Positions 38,755 to 46,909 of a stretch of 64,000 bases of DNA are shown one piece after another. The stretch spans positions 63,596 to 127,595 of the forward strand of contig NZ_KZ084329.1 in the NCBI RefSeq assembly GCF_002093975.1, read 5' to 3'. Source of the stretch: Thermoactinospora rubra. Its GTDB lineage: Bacteria > Actinomycetota > Actinomycetes > Streptosporangiales > Streptosporangiaceae. The position numbers and the translations under genes were made by a program. The notes beneath the pieces are model-generated. The model made no database searches. It was not told the DNA's origin and saw nothing but the letters and a program-made list of their open reading frames with translations. Every line of letters begins with the position of its first letter. Within the stretch, counting starts at the first letter, position 1.

Positions 38755-40011
38755 TCAGCCGGCGTTGCGTTCCATGATCTTGGCGGACTCGGCCAGGGCG
38801 GTCTTGACGTCCGCCTTGCCGAGGATCGCCGCCTGCAGCTGCTTGCTCACGTCCGGCGCGCTCTCGTCCCAGCCGGGGCAGCCGGGCGCGGCCTTGCCCG
38901 AGCCGATCGACTGGGCGAACACCGCCGACTGCTCGGGCGTGAACGTCGACTCGGCGATCTTGTCGGGGCGCGGCGGGATGTAGGGCAGGTTGCGCTTCTT
39001 GCCCTCCTCGACCATGGCCCTGATCGCCTCGTCGCCGTAGAGGAACTTGATGAAGTCGGCGCCCTGCTTGGCGTACTTGCTGAACGCCGTCACCCCGATG
39101 GCCCGCCCGCCGATGAACGTCGTCGGCCCGGCCGGGCCCGCCGGCAGCGTGGCCATCGCCCACTTGCCCTTGAGGTTGGGCTTGCCCGTGTCGATGCCCT
39201 TGGCGATCCAGCTCCCGGCCACCACCAGCGCGGTCCCGGTGTCCAGCGCCTCGGCCCCCTCCACGGTGGCGGTCGGCGCGCCGTGCTTGCGGTACAGGTC
39301 CACCCAGTACTGCAGGGCCTGCTCGGCCTGCGGGGTGTTCAGGGACGGCTTGCAGTCGTCGGTGTAGAAGCCGCCGCCCGCCTGGTACAGGTAGTTGAAG
39401 TAGCCGATCCAGTCCAGGTTCCCCCAGTCCTGGCTGTACGGCTTGGCCACGCCCGCCTTCCTGAGCTTGGCGATGGCGTCGGTCAGCTCCTCCCAGGTCT
39501 TGGGCGGCCCGCCGAGCCCGGCCTTCTCCAGCAGGTCGGTCCGGTAGTACAGGGCGAAGGTCGACATGTCGAGCGGCACGCCGTACACCGAGCCGTCGGG
39601 GGAGATCGCCGAGTCCCACTGGGCGGGCTGCGCCTGCGCCTTAAGGGCGTCCAGGCCGTGGGAGCGCAGGTCGACCATGGCGCCGCGGGCGCCGAACTGG
39701 ATCATCCAGGTCATGCCGCCGGAGACGATGTCGGGGCCGGTGCGGCTGGTGGCGGCGGCCAGCAGCTTGGCGTAGGCGTCGTCCCAGGTGAGGGTCTGGA
39801 CCTTGATGGTGACGTTGGGGTGGGACCGCTTGTAGAGGTCGGCGGCCTTCTGGAAGATCGCGGTCTCGTCGTCGCCGCCGGTCGACCAGAACGACAGGCT
39901 GGCGGGGGCGTTGGCGTCGGCCTGCTCGGTCTGCTGCTGCCCGCTGGTGGCGCAGGAGGTGAGGGTAGCGGCCAGGAGAGCGATGCAACCGATTGCGGTG
40001 AGTCGTCGCAT
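38755..40011 (-). CDS. Sugar ABC transporter substrate-binding lipoprotein
   Basis: 418 aa. Lipobox LTSC after a hydrophobic signal (cleaved before Cys20), then a CUT1-type binding protein starting LSFWSTGGDDETAIFQKAADLYK. First gene of the importer operon. Given the mannosidase next door and shared operators, manno- or glucomanno-oligosaccharides are the likely cargo. Confidence 0.93.
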   Translation of the reverse strand: MRRLTAIGCIALLAATLTSCATSGQQQTEQADANAPASLSFWSTGGDDETAIFQKAADLYKRSHPNVTIKVQTLTWDDAYAKLLAAATSRTGPDIVSGGMTWMIQFGARGAMVDLRSHGLDALKAQAQPAQWDSAISPDGSVYGVPLDMSTFALYYRTDLLEKAGLGGPPKTWEELTDAIAKLRKAGVAKPYSQDWGNLDWIGYFNYLYQAGGGFYTDDCKPSLNTPQAEQALQYWVDLYRKHGAPTATVEGAEALDTGTALVVAGSWIAKGIDTGKPNLKGKWAMATLPAGPAGPTTFIGGRAIGVTAFSKYAKQGADFIKFLYGDEAIRAMVEEGKKRNLPYIPPRPDKIAESTFTPEQSAVFAQSIGSGKAAPGCPGWDESAPDVSKQLQAAILGKADVKTALAESAKIMERNAG

Positions 40012-40187
40012 GGGCTATCCGATCGTCGGGGGCGTGACGGGTCGGGCGTGGCCCGATTTAGTTGGATCTCACCACTTAATCGGATAAGTCACGATATGCA
40101 GAGATTAATGTTGCCGAATTGTTTCCATCGGGCTTTCCGGCGGCTCGGTCTCGCCCGGCCTGCCATGAATCGGTTCAGCCAGGCAGT
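40012..40187 (-). promoter_or_regulatory. Importer promoter region with two LacI-type operators
   Basis: TGAATCGGTTCA (40166-40177) and ACTTAATCGGATAAGT (40074-40089, core TTAATCGGATAA) flank the upstream part of the 176-bp gap between the lacI stop and the binding-protein start. A -10-like TAAATC lies downstream of the second site on the minus strand. Confidence 0.6.
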
Positions 40188-41195
40188 TCAGCTCTCCAGG
40201 GCCGCGGTGCTGCCGCGCGGGACGAGCCTGGCCACGGCGTCCTCGAAACCCTCGACCTCCTCGCCCTCGATGCGCCGCAGCAGGAGGCGGGCCGCGTGCT
40301 CGCCGTAGGCGGGGATGTCGCGGGTGAGGGCGGTCAGCGGCGGGCGGACCACCTGCGCGAGCGGCGAGTCGTCCCAGGCCACGATGGACAGGTCGGCGGG
40401 CACGCGCAGCCGCATCTCCTGGGCCACCGACAGCCCGGCGACGGCCATGATGTCGTTGTCGTAGACGATCGCCGTCGGCCGCGCCCGCGAGCTGAGCAGC
40501 CGCCGCGTGGCGCGGGCGCCCTCCTCGCCGGTGTAGTCGGTGTGCGCGAGCTGCGGCTCCAGGTCGGCCATCGCCTCCTGGAAGGCCCGGTCCCTGATCG
40601 CGGTGTGGGCCAGCGCGGGCAGCCCCGCCACGCGGGCGATGCGCCGGTGGCCCAGCGCGGCCAGATACTCCACCGTCTCCCGCATCGCGGCGGCGTCGTC
40701 GGACCAGACGGCCGGTAGCGACCCGGCCGCCGACGGGTGGGCGACCGCCACGGCAGGCATGCCCAGCCGCTCCACCTCCGGCACGCGCGGGTCGTCGGCG
40801 TGCAGGTCGACCAGGATCGCGCCGTCCACCCGGCCCTCGCCCCACCAGCGGTGGTAGACCGCGATCTCCTGCTCGTGGTCGGCGACGACCTGCAGCATCA
40901 GCGCGCCCGAGCTCGCCGCCAGCTCGCCCTCGATGCCGCTGATCAGCTCCATGAAGAACGGCTCGACGCCGAGGAAACGCGCCGGGCGGCACAGCACCAG
41001 GCCGATGGCGTTGGCGCGGGCGCCGCTGAGCGAGCGGGCCGCCAGGTTCGGCCGCCAGCCGATCTCCTTGGCGATCGCCTGGATCCTGGCGCGGGTGGCC
41101 TCCGACACCCCCGGCTGGCCGTTGAGGGCATAGGAGACCGCCCCCTTGGACACCCCGGCCCGCCGTGCGATGTCGGCGATCGTCGGCCTCTTCAC
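40188..41195 (-). CDS. LacI-family transcriptional regulator of the mannan locus
   Basis: 335 aa. The N-terminal HTH is PTIADIARRAGVSKGAVSYALNG with hinge NLAARSLSGARANAIGLVL; the C-terminal periplasmic-binding-protein-like sugar domain follows. GTG start at 41195 with AGAGGGG upstream. An operator of the shared type lies 16 nt before its own start, so it probably autoregulates and represses the importer and mannosidase genes until a mannoside binds. Confidence 0.92.
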   Translation of the reverse strand: MKRPTIADIARRAGVSKGAVSYALNGQPGVSEATRARIQAIAKEIGWRPNLAARSLSGARANAIGLVLCRPARFLGVEPFFMELISGIEGELAASSGALMLQVVADHEQEIAVYHRWWGEGRVDGAILVDLHADDPRVPEVERLGMPAVAVAHPSAAGSLPAVWSDDAAAMRETVEYLAALGHRRIARVAGLPALAHTAIRDRAFQEAMADLEPQLAHTDYTGEEGARATRRLLSSRARPTAIVYDNDIMAVAGLSVAQEMRLRVPADLSIVAWDDSPLAQVVRPPLTALTRDIPAYGEHAARLLLRRIEGEEVEGFEDAVARLVPRGSTAALES

Positions 41196-41440
41196 CGCCC
41201 ACCCCTCTTTCTGAACCGAATCAGGCCTGTTGGCAGCATGCTGCCTGGAAGTTTACGGTCGGCATGCTTATCCGGTTCATAACCCGCTCGCGTGCCTGCG
41301 TCCAGGTCACCATGGTCGAGCAGGAGCCCCGCCTTGCGCCATGCCGTACACGAGATCGAGATCGACCCGCCCGCCGCAGGCGACGGCGGTCTCACCGGGA
41401 CAGGCGGGCCCGTTGAGACGGGCCCGGTGAGATAGGCTCG
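41196..41440. promoter_or_regulatory. lacI/manA divergent region with operators and nested inverted repeats
   Basis: CTGAACCGAATCAG (41211-41224) and TTATCCGGTTCA (41269-41280) are LacI-type sites. Further right, TCTCACCGGG (41390-41399) pairs with CCCGGTGAGA (41423-41432), and GGGCCCGT (41406-41413) with ACGGGCCC (41418-41425); the two pairings share bases and are mutually exclusive. A -10 TAGGCT (41433-41438) serves manA. No gene is evident in 41281-41440. Confidence 0.55.
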
Positions 41441-42526
41441 GTGAACGTGATCGACCCCCTGACCAACCCCATCAAGGACTACGCTTGGGGGTCGCGCACC
41501 GCGATCGCCGCGCTCACCGGGCGGCCGACGCCGTCGCCGGGTCCCGAGGCGGAGATGTGGCTGGGCGCGCACCCCTCGGGTCCCTCGATGCTGCGGCGCG
41601 GCGAGACGGAGCGGACGCTGGACGAGGTCGTCGCCGCCGACCCGGCCGGTGAGCTGGGCGAGGCGACCCTGACGCGGTTCGGGCCGCGCCTGCCGTACCT
41701 CATGAAGCTCATCGCCGTGGCCGCCCCCCTGTCCCTGCAGGTGCACCCCACGGCCGAGCAGGCGCGCGAGGGGCACGCCCGGGGGAAGTACGTGGACCCC
41801 TGCCCCAAGCCGGAGCTGGTCTGCGCGCTCACGCCGTTCACCGCGCTGGCCGGGTTCCGGCCGCCGCGGGAGGCGGCCGAGCTGGTCGCCGCACTCGGCG
41901 TCGCGGAGCTGGAGCCGGTGATCGGCCGGCTGCGCGACGGCCAGACGTCGCAGGCCCTGCGCGCGCTGCTGGAGTGGCCGCGCGAGCGGCGGCGCGAGCT
42001 GGTGTCCGCGATCGCCGCCAAGGGCGACGACCTGGTGGTACGGCTGGCCGAGCTGTACCCCGAGGACCCGGCCGTCCTCGCGCCGCTGCTGATGCGCCGC
42101 CACGAGCTGCGGCCCGGCCAGGCGCTGTTCCTGGGCGCGGGCGTGCTGCACGCCTACGTCGACGGGTTCGGCGTGGAGATCATGGGCGCCTCCGACAACG
42201 TGCTGCGCGCCGGGCTGACCCCCAAGCCGATCGACGTGGAGGAGCTGCTGCGCGTCGTCGACCCGGCCGGCCAGCCCCTCGAGGTCGAGCCGGAGGGTCA
42301 CCTCTACCGCACCCCGGCCCCCGAGTTCGCGCTGGGCCGGGCCCACAACCCGAGGCTGCGCCTGACCGGCGGGCTGCCGCGCATCCTGCTGTGCACCGAG
42401 GGCGAGGTGCTGGCGAACCGGCGGCGGCTGGCGGCGGGGGAGTCGGCGTTCGTGGCGGCCCGGGTGGGCGACGTCGAGCTCCACGGCCGCGGGACGGTCT
42501 TCTGGGCCCAGCCGAACCTCGCCTGA
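41441..42526 (+). CDS. manA: Mannose-6-phosphate isomerase, class I
   Basis: 361 aa. Interconverts mannose-6-phosphate and fructose-6-phosphate. Zn ligands in LSLQVHPTAEQAREGH, PKPELVCAL and GAGVLHAYVDGFGVEIMGASDN are present. GTG 41441 follows the -10 TAGGCT by 2 nt; GTG 41447 would give the standard leaderless spacing and a protein two residues shorter. It feeds mannose released by the mannosidase into glycolysis and also supplies GDP-mannose precursors. Confidence 0.93.
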   Translation: MNVIDPLTNPIKDYAWGSRTAIAALTGRPTPSPGPEAEMWLGAHPSGPSMLRRGETERTLDEVVAADPAGELGEATLTRFGPRLPYLMKLIAVAAPLSLQVHPTAEQAREGHARGKYVDPCPKPELVCALTPFTALAGFRPPREAAELVAALGVAELEPVIGRLRDGQTSQALRALLEWPRERRRELVSAIAAKGDDLVVRLAELYPEDPAVLAPLLMRRHELRPGQALFLGAGVLHAYVDGFGVEIMGASDNVLRAGLTPKPIDVEELLRVVDPAGQPLEVEPEGHLYRTPAPEFALGRAHNPRLRLTGGLPRILLCTEGEVLANRRRLAAGESAFVAARVGDVELHGRGTVFWAQPNLA

Positions 42527-42627
42527 GGGCCGCTCTTGGCGGGTCTCGCGTGCTGGACGGTGCACCGGCCCGTCGCCGGTAGAGACTAGGCTGGTCACGC
42601 ACGTCTGCCGAGCGCCGAAGAGAGACC
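42527..42627 (+). promoter_or_regulatory. hisE promoter region
   Basis: 101 bp with a -10-like TAGGCT (42587-42592) about 35 nt upstream of the hisE ATG; GAAGAGAGA just before the start can serve as ribosome binding site. Confidence 0.45.
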
Positions 42628-42891
42628 ATGAAGACCTTCGAAGAGCTGTTCGCCGAGCTGTCAGACAAGGCGCGCACCCGGCCGTCGGGCTCGGGCACCG
42701 TGGCCCTGCTCGACGCCGGCGTCCATGCCATCGGCAAGAAGGTCGTGGAGGAGGCCGCCGAGACGTGGATGGCCGCCGAGCACGAGTCCGCCGATCGCGC
42801 CGCCGAGGAGATCTCGCAGCTGCTCTACCACCTGCAGGTGCTGATGATCGCCCGCGGCATCGGGCTGGACCAGGTCTACAAGCACCTCTAG
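42628..42891 (+). CDS. hisE: Phosphoribosyl-ATP pyrophosphatase
   Basis: 87 aa MazG-like helical protein, second step of histidine biosynthesis. [18 protein letters not shown] and the [14 protein letters not shown] helix hold the acidic Mg-binding residues. Twelve bases before hisG, the usual actinobacterial hisE-hisG pair. Confidence 0.95.
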   Translation: MKTFEELFAELSDKARTRPSGSGTVALLDAGVHAIGKKVVEEAAETWMAAEHESADRAAEEISQLLYHLQVLMIARGIGLDQVYKHL

Positions 42892-42903
42892 AGGGTTGGG
42901 ATC

Positions 42904-43749
42904 ATGCTGCGGCTCGCCGTACCGAACAAGGGCGCCCTCAACGAGGCCGCCCAGCAGATGCTCAAGGAGGCCGGCTACCGGTCTCGCAAGGACGCCAAGG
43001 AGCTCGTCGTCGTCGACACCGACAACGGCTGCGAGCTGTTCTTCCTGCGCCCGCGCGACATCGCCGTCTACGTGGGCGAGGGCACGCTGGACGCGGGCAT
43101 CACCGGGCGCGACATGCTCATCGACTCCGGCGCGCCCGCCGAGGAGATCATGCCGCTGGGCTTCGGGGCCTCCACCTTCCGCCTGGCCGCCAAGAGCGGC
43201 TCGCTGTCGTCGGTGCACGACCTGCAGGGCCTGCGGGTGGCCACCTCGTATGCGGGGCTGCTCGGCAAGTACCTGGCCGACCAGGGCGTCGACGCGCGCG
43301 TCATCAAACTCGACGGCGCGGTGGAGACCGCCATCCGGCTCGGCGTGGCCGACGCGGTGGCCGACGTCGTCGAGACGGGCACCACGCTGCGCAACGTCGG
43401 CCTGGAGGTCTTCGGGGAGCCGATCATGCGCTCGGAGGCCGTGCTGATCAAGCAGCGCGGCGCGGCCGAGCACAACGGGCTCACCCAGCTGGTGCGCCGC
43501 CTGCAGGGCGTCATCCACGCCCGCGACTACGTGATGATGGACTACGACATCCGCGCCGAGCGGATCGAGGAGGCCATCGCGCTCACCCCCGGCATGGAGG
43601 GGCCGACCGTCTCGCCGCTGCACCGCGAGGGCTGGGTCGCCGTGCGGGCGATGGTCCGCAGGAAGGGCCACCAGCAGGTCATGGACCAGCTGTGGGACAT
43701 CGGCGCCAGGGCCATCCTGGTGACCGACATCTACGCCTGCCGCCTCTGA
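42904..43749 (+). CDS. hisG: ATP phosphoribosyltransferase (long form)
   Basis: 281 aa, first step of histidine biosynthesis. Starts MLRLAVPNKGALNEAA; the PRPP loop is DVVETGTTLRNVGLEV; the C-terminal ACT-like regulatory domain (GWVAVRAMVRRKGHQQVMDQLW) marks the hexameric, histidine-inhibited long form that needs no HisZ. Confidence 0.96.
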   Translation: MLRLAVPNKGALNEAAQQMLKEAGYRSRKDAKELVVVDTDNGCELFFLRPRDIAVYVGEGTLDAGITGRDMLIDSGAPAEEIMPLGFGASTFRLAAKSGSLSSVHDLQGLRVATSYAGLLGKYLADQGVDARVIKLDGAVETAIRLGVADAVADVVETGTTLRNVGLEVFGEPIMRSEAVLIKQRGAAEHNGLTQLVRRLQGVIHARDYVMMDYDIRAERIEEAIALTPGMEGPTVSPLHREGWVAVRAMVRRKGHQQVMDQLWDIGARAILVTDIYACRL

Positions 43750-43757
43750 CACCCGCC

Positions 43758-45059
43758 TCAGCGCAGCGCGGCCACGGCCTTGACGGCCTGGTCGACCTCT
43801 TCGGGCGTGTTGACGATGGTGGTGCCGAAGCGCAGCAGCGGCTCGCTGTACGGCGTGACGCCGGCCTCGATCCGGTGGCGCTCCCGCAGCAGCTGGACCG
43901 CCCGGTAGGGCTCCAGGCCGTCGACCGAGCAGCACACCAGCCCGGCCGACAGCTCGCGCGCCGCCGGGGTGGCGAGCCTGACGTGCGGGAGGCCGGCCAG
44001 GCCGGTCTTCAGGCGCGAGGCCAGCTCGGCGGTGCGGTCCGCGACGCGCTGCTTGCCGATGGCCTGGTGGAGGGCGAAGGCGGCGGGCAGCGCCCAGCGG
44101 TGCTCGAAGGCCTTGAACCCGCCGGGGGTGAAGTAGTCGGCGCGCGGGGCGCGCGGCGGCGTGCCGAGCTGCCAGGCCTCGAAGGAGGCGCCGCTGAAGC
44201 TGGCGATGACCGGCGACAGCGCGTTCCAGTCGCGGCCCCACAGGATGCCGGTGCCGCGCGGGCCGAACAGCCACTTGTGCGTCCCGGTGGCCAGGAAGTC
44301 GCAGCCGAGCTCGGCCACCCCGTCGGCCAGCGCGCCGAAGCCGTGGACGCCGTCGACGCACAGCAACGCCTGGTCGGCCGCGTCGCGGCCCTTGTTGGCC
44401 TCGGCGAGCATGTCGGCGATCGCCTTGATCGGCAGGCGGACGCCGGTGCTGGAGTGGACCCACGTCACCGCGACGACCCGGGTGCGGGGGCGCAGGCCGG
44501 CCCGCAGGCGCGAGACGATCTCGTCGGCCGAGGCGCGGGCGGGGTCGTCGTAGAGGCGCACCCGCCGCACCCGCGCGCCGGTGCGCTCGGCGAGCAGCCG
44601 AAGCCCCTCGTGCGTGGCCAGGAAGTCGTGCTCGGTGGTCAGGACGTCCTGGCCGGGGCGCAGCCGCAGCCCCGAGTACAGCAGGCCGAGCCCCATGGTG
44701 GTGCTGTCGGTCAGCGCGATGTCCTGGCCGCGGGCGCCGAGGTAATCGGCGGCGGCGTCGCGCGGCGCGTCGTCGGGGTTGGCGCCGCCCGCGGGGACGT
44801 AGTGGGGGTCGGCGTCGAGGGCGTCGCGGTGCCGCTGGATCGCCTGCCGTACCGGGGCGGGGTGCGGGGCCAGGACGAAGGCCGCGAAGTGCGCGAGGTC
44901 CGGCTTCAGGGCGAACTGCGCCCGCACCGAGGCCCAGTCGTCGGCCCAGTCCTCCAGGGCGGGGGCGTCGCGGGCGGGGGCGGGCGCGGAGGTGCAGGCG
45001 GCGACCGGGCCCAGCAGCCCGGCGCCGAGCAGGGTCCGGCGGGTCAGCGCGTGAGTCAC
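43758..45059 (-). CDS. Exported class V aminotransferase-fold PLP enzyme (Tat lipoprotein)
   Basis: 433 aa. The N-terminus reads RRTLLGAGLLGPVAAC: a twin-arginine signal ending in a lipobox Cys (residue 22). The mature part is a class V PLP fold similar to isopenicillin-N epimerase-like proteins, with PLP Lys in FLATGTHKWLFGPRGTGIL and VDGVHGFGALADG. Tat export fits a protein that folds with cofactor in the cytoplasm. Substrate unknown. Convergent with hisG (8 bp apart); 19 bp downstream of the EAL-CBS gene. Confidence 0.85.
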   Translation of the reverse strand: MTHALTRRTLLGAGLLGPVAACTSAPAPARDAPALEDWADDWASVRAQFALKPDLAHFAAFVLAPHPAPVRQAIQRHRDALDADPHYVPAGGANPDDAPRDAAADYLGARGQDIALTDSTTMGLGLLYSGLRLRPGQDVLTTEHDFLATHEGLRLLAERTGARVRRVRLYDDPARASADEIVSRLRAGLRPRTRVVAVTWVHSSTGVRLPIKAIADMLAEANKGRDAADQALLCVDGVHGFGALADGVAELGCDFLATGTHKWLFGPRGTGILWGRDWNALSPVIASFSGASFEAWQLGTPPRAPRADYFTPGGFKAFEHRWALPAAFALHQAIGKQRVADRTAELASRLKTGLAGLPHVRLATPAARELSAGLVCCSVDGLEPYRAVQLLRERHRIEAGVTPYSEPLLRFGTTIVNTPEEVDQAVKAVAALR

Positions 45060-45078
45060 GCCCCCTTCCTACCCGCCG

Positions 45079-46170
45079 TCAGCTCCTGACGAGCTCCCGC
45101 ATCAGGTCCGAGACGCGCACGATGCCCATGCACCGCCCGAGCTCGTCGGTGACCACCAGGTCGTCGTAGGCGCGCCCGCTGTCCCTGCCCGCCAGCTGCA
45201 TGGCGGCGATGGCCGGGGTGGTCTTGGGCACCGCGCGCGGCGGGTCGGCCAGCCGCAGCGCCGGCTTGCTGCCGTGCAGGGCGTGGCCGTAGCGGGAGGA
45301 GAACGACAGCAGGAAGCGGTTGCGGTCCAGGCTGGCCACGGGCCGCTGGTAGTCGTCCACGAGGATCACGCTGGTGGTGGTCGGCTCGGCGAACGCCTCC
45401 AGCGCCTGGTCGGAGGTGGCCGGCTCGGGCAGCGTCACCGCGGGCACGAGCAGCTCCTGCACGCGCGGCCCGAGCACCGCGCCGGACTGCTCCTCCATCG
45501 GGGCGGCCAGCGGCACCGGCACCCGGCCGGTGGCGTCGGGCCGCAGCGCCGGGCCGTCGGCCAGCCGGATGCCCGCCGACCTGGCGGTCACCAGCTGCTG
45601 CTCGTCGGCGAGGTCGGTGGCCAGCAGGTGGGTGCCCAGCACCCGGCACAGCTTCACCAGGGCCTCGGTCAGCGCCGCGCGCCGCGGCGCGCCCGGGACG
45701 ATCAGCCCCGGCGACAGGGCCACCAGGTACGGCGAGGCGTCCGCGACCGTCTCCAGCGGGACCGGCCCGCCGCCCAGGTCGCCCAGCGCCACGAGGTAGC
45801 CGACGGCGCGCAGCCCGGCCAGCGCGTTGACCACGGCGGGACCCGCGCCGGGCGGGAAGTCTGCGCGGACCATGAGCACGATCTCGCCCGGCCGCCGCCC
45901 CGCGGCCCTGAGCGCCTCGTGCAGCGGCGCGAGCGCGCCGGGGCCGCCCAGCACGATCCGGGAGGGCAGGGTCAGCAGCAGCGGCAGCCGCGTCTCGTGC
46001 CGCGTGGCCTCGAGCGTGGCGCGCACGACGGCGGGCAGGTTGTCCACCGTGGGCTGGAGCACCGCCCGCAGCCCGATCACGCCGCCCGTCTCGAGGTCCA
46101 CGATGGGGACGCAGGCCTGGGGCGAGGGCGGGGGAGCCGGGCGAGCCTGGAGGTTCAGCGGAGTCGGCAC
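45079..46170 (-). CDS. Degenerate EAL domain plus CBS-pair protein
   Basis: 363 aa. The first ~230 residues have the EAL fold outline (PIVDLETGGVIGLRAVLQP, VALGDLGGGPVPLETVADASPYLVALSP), but the EAL Glu is replaced (RAV) and the DDFG-type metal motif reads GDLG, so c-di-GMP hydrolysis is unlikely. The last ~130 residues form a CBS-like region (SVILVDDYQRPVASLDRNR, YDDLVVTDELGRCMGIVRVSDLMREL). Probably a ligand-sensing regulator. GTG 46170 is an uncertain start. Confidence 0.72.
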   Translation of the reverse strand: MPTPLNLQARPAPPPSPQACVPIVDLETGGVIGLRAVLQPTVDNLPAVVRATLEATRHETRLPLLLTLPSRIVLGGPGALAPLHEALRAAGRRPGEIVLMVRADFPPGAGPAVVNALAGLRAVGYLVALGDLGGGPVPLETVADASPYLVALSPGLIVPGAPRRAALTEALVKLCRVLGTHLLATDLADEQQLVTARSAGIRLADGPALRPDATGRVPVPLAAPMEEQSGAVLGPRVQELLVPAVTLPEPATSDQALEAFAEPTTTSVILVDDYQRPVASLDRNRFLLSFSSRYGHALHGSKPALRLADPPRAVPKTTPAIAAMQLAGRDSGRAYDDLVVTDELGRCMGIVRVSDLMRELVRS

Positions 46171-46258
46171 ACGCCGATGATGCTGGGGAGAATAGCGTTC
46201 TGACAGCGGGCGGCGCGGGAGTTCATCAATAATTCGCCTGCCGGAGAGGAAGTTGTCG
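46171..46258. promoter_or_regulatory. Divergent region EAL-CBS / acVLRF1
   Basis: 88 bp. Contains AGAGGA (46245-46250) as ribosome binding site for the plus-strand gene; an AT-rich patch ATCAATAATTC (46225-46235) is the likely promoter core. No operator recognised. Confidence 0.35.
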
Positions 46259-46909
46259 ATGGCGAGGCCGGCCAAGGGCGGAGGCCGCTGGGTGGAGGTG
46301 CCGCCCGAGCGGCTGCACCGCTGGATCGACGGCTTCGCCGGCCGGCACGGGCCCGTCCAGGCCTCCGCCGGCCCGCTGGTGGTGCGGCTGGTGGCCGAGG
46401 ACGGCGCGGTGGCCGAGTTCACCGTGCCGTTCCCGCCGCTGGAGCCGGCCGCGCCGTACGTGGCCCGGCTGGTGGCCCACGCGCGCAGGGACAGGACGGT
46501 CGGCGTGGCCCTGGTACGGCTGGGCGGCTTCGCGGCGGGGGTGTTCCGCGGCGAGGAACTGGTGGCCTCCAAGGTGGGATCCCGCCACGTGCAGGGCAGG
46601 ACCGCGGCGGGCGGCTGGTCCCAGCAGCGCTTCGCCCGGCGGCGGGCCGGACAGGCGGACAAGGCACTGGAGGCCGCCGCCGACGCCGTGGCCGGGGTGC
46701 TGCTGCCGCGCCTGGGCGAGCTCGAGGCCGTGGTGCTCGGCGGCGACCGCCGGGCCGTCGACCGGTTGCGCGCCGACCCCCGCCTGGCGCCGGTGCTGGC
46801 CAAGGAGTGCCCGCCGTTCCTCGACGTCCCCGATCCCCGGCTGGCCGTGCTGCGGGACACGCCGCGGCTGTTCCGTGCCGTCAGGGTCCGGGTGGTGGAC
46901 CCGCCATGA
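46259..46909 (+). CDS. acVLRF1-family peptidyl-tRNA hydrolase (ribosome rescue)
   Basis: 216 aa actinobacterial Vms1/eRF1-like release factor. The diagnostic loop KVGSRHVQGRTAAGGWSQQRFARRR carries the catalytic Gln region; VLGGDRRAVDRL follows as in the family. It should release nascent chains from stalled or split 50S subunits. ATG 46259 chosen over TTG 46253. The 3' end overlaps the convergent TetR gene by 29 bp. Confidence 0.9.
   Translation: MARPAKGGGRWVEVPPERLHRWIDGFAGRHGPVQASAGPLVVRLVAEDGAVAEFTVPFPPLEPAAPYVARLVAHARRDRTVGVALVRLGGFAAGVFRGEELVASKVGSRHVQGRTAAGGWSQQRFARRRAGQADKALEAAADAVAGVLLPRLGELEAVVLGGDRRAVDRLRADPRLAPVLAKECPPFLDVPDPRLAVLRDTPRLFRAVRVRVVDPP

Noticed and set aside
41281..41440. 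Possible pseudogene or small ORF between lacI and manA
   Set aside because: No conserved protein motif in any frame; the inverted repeats and promoter explain the region better.
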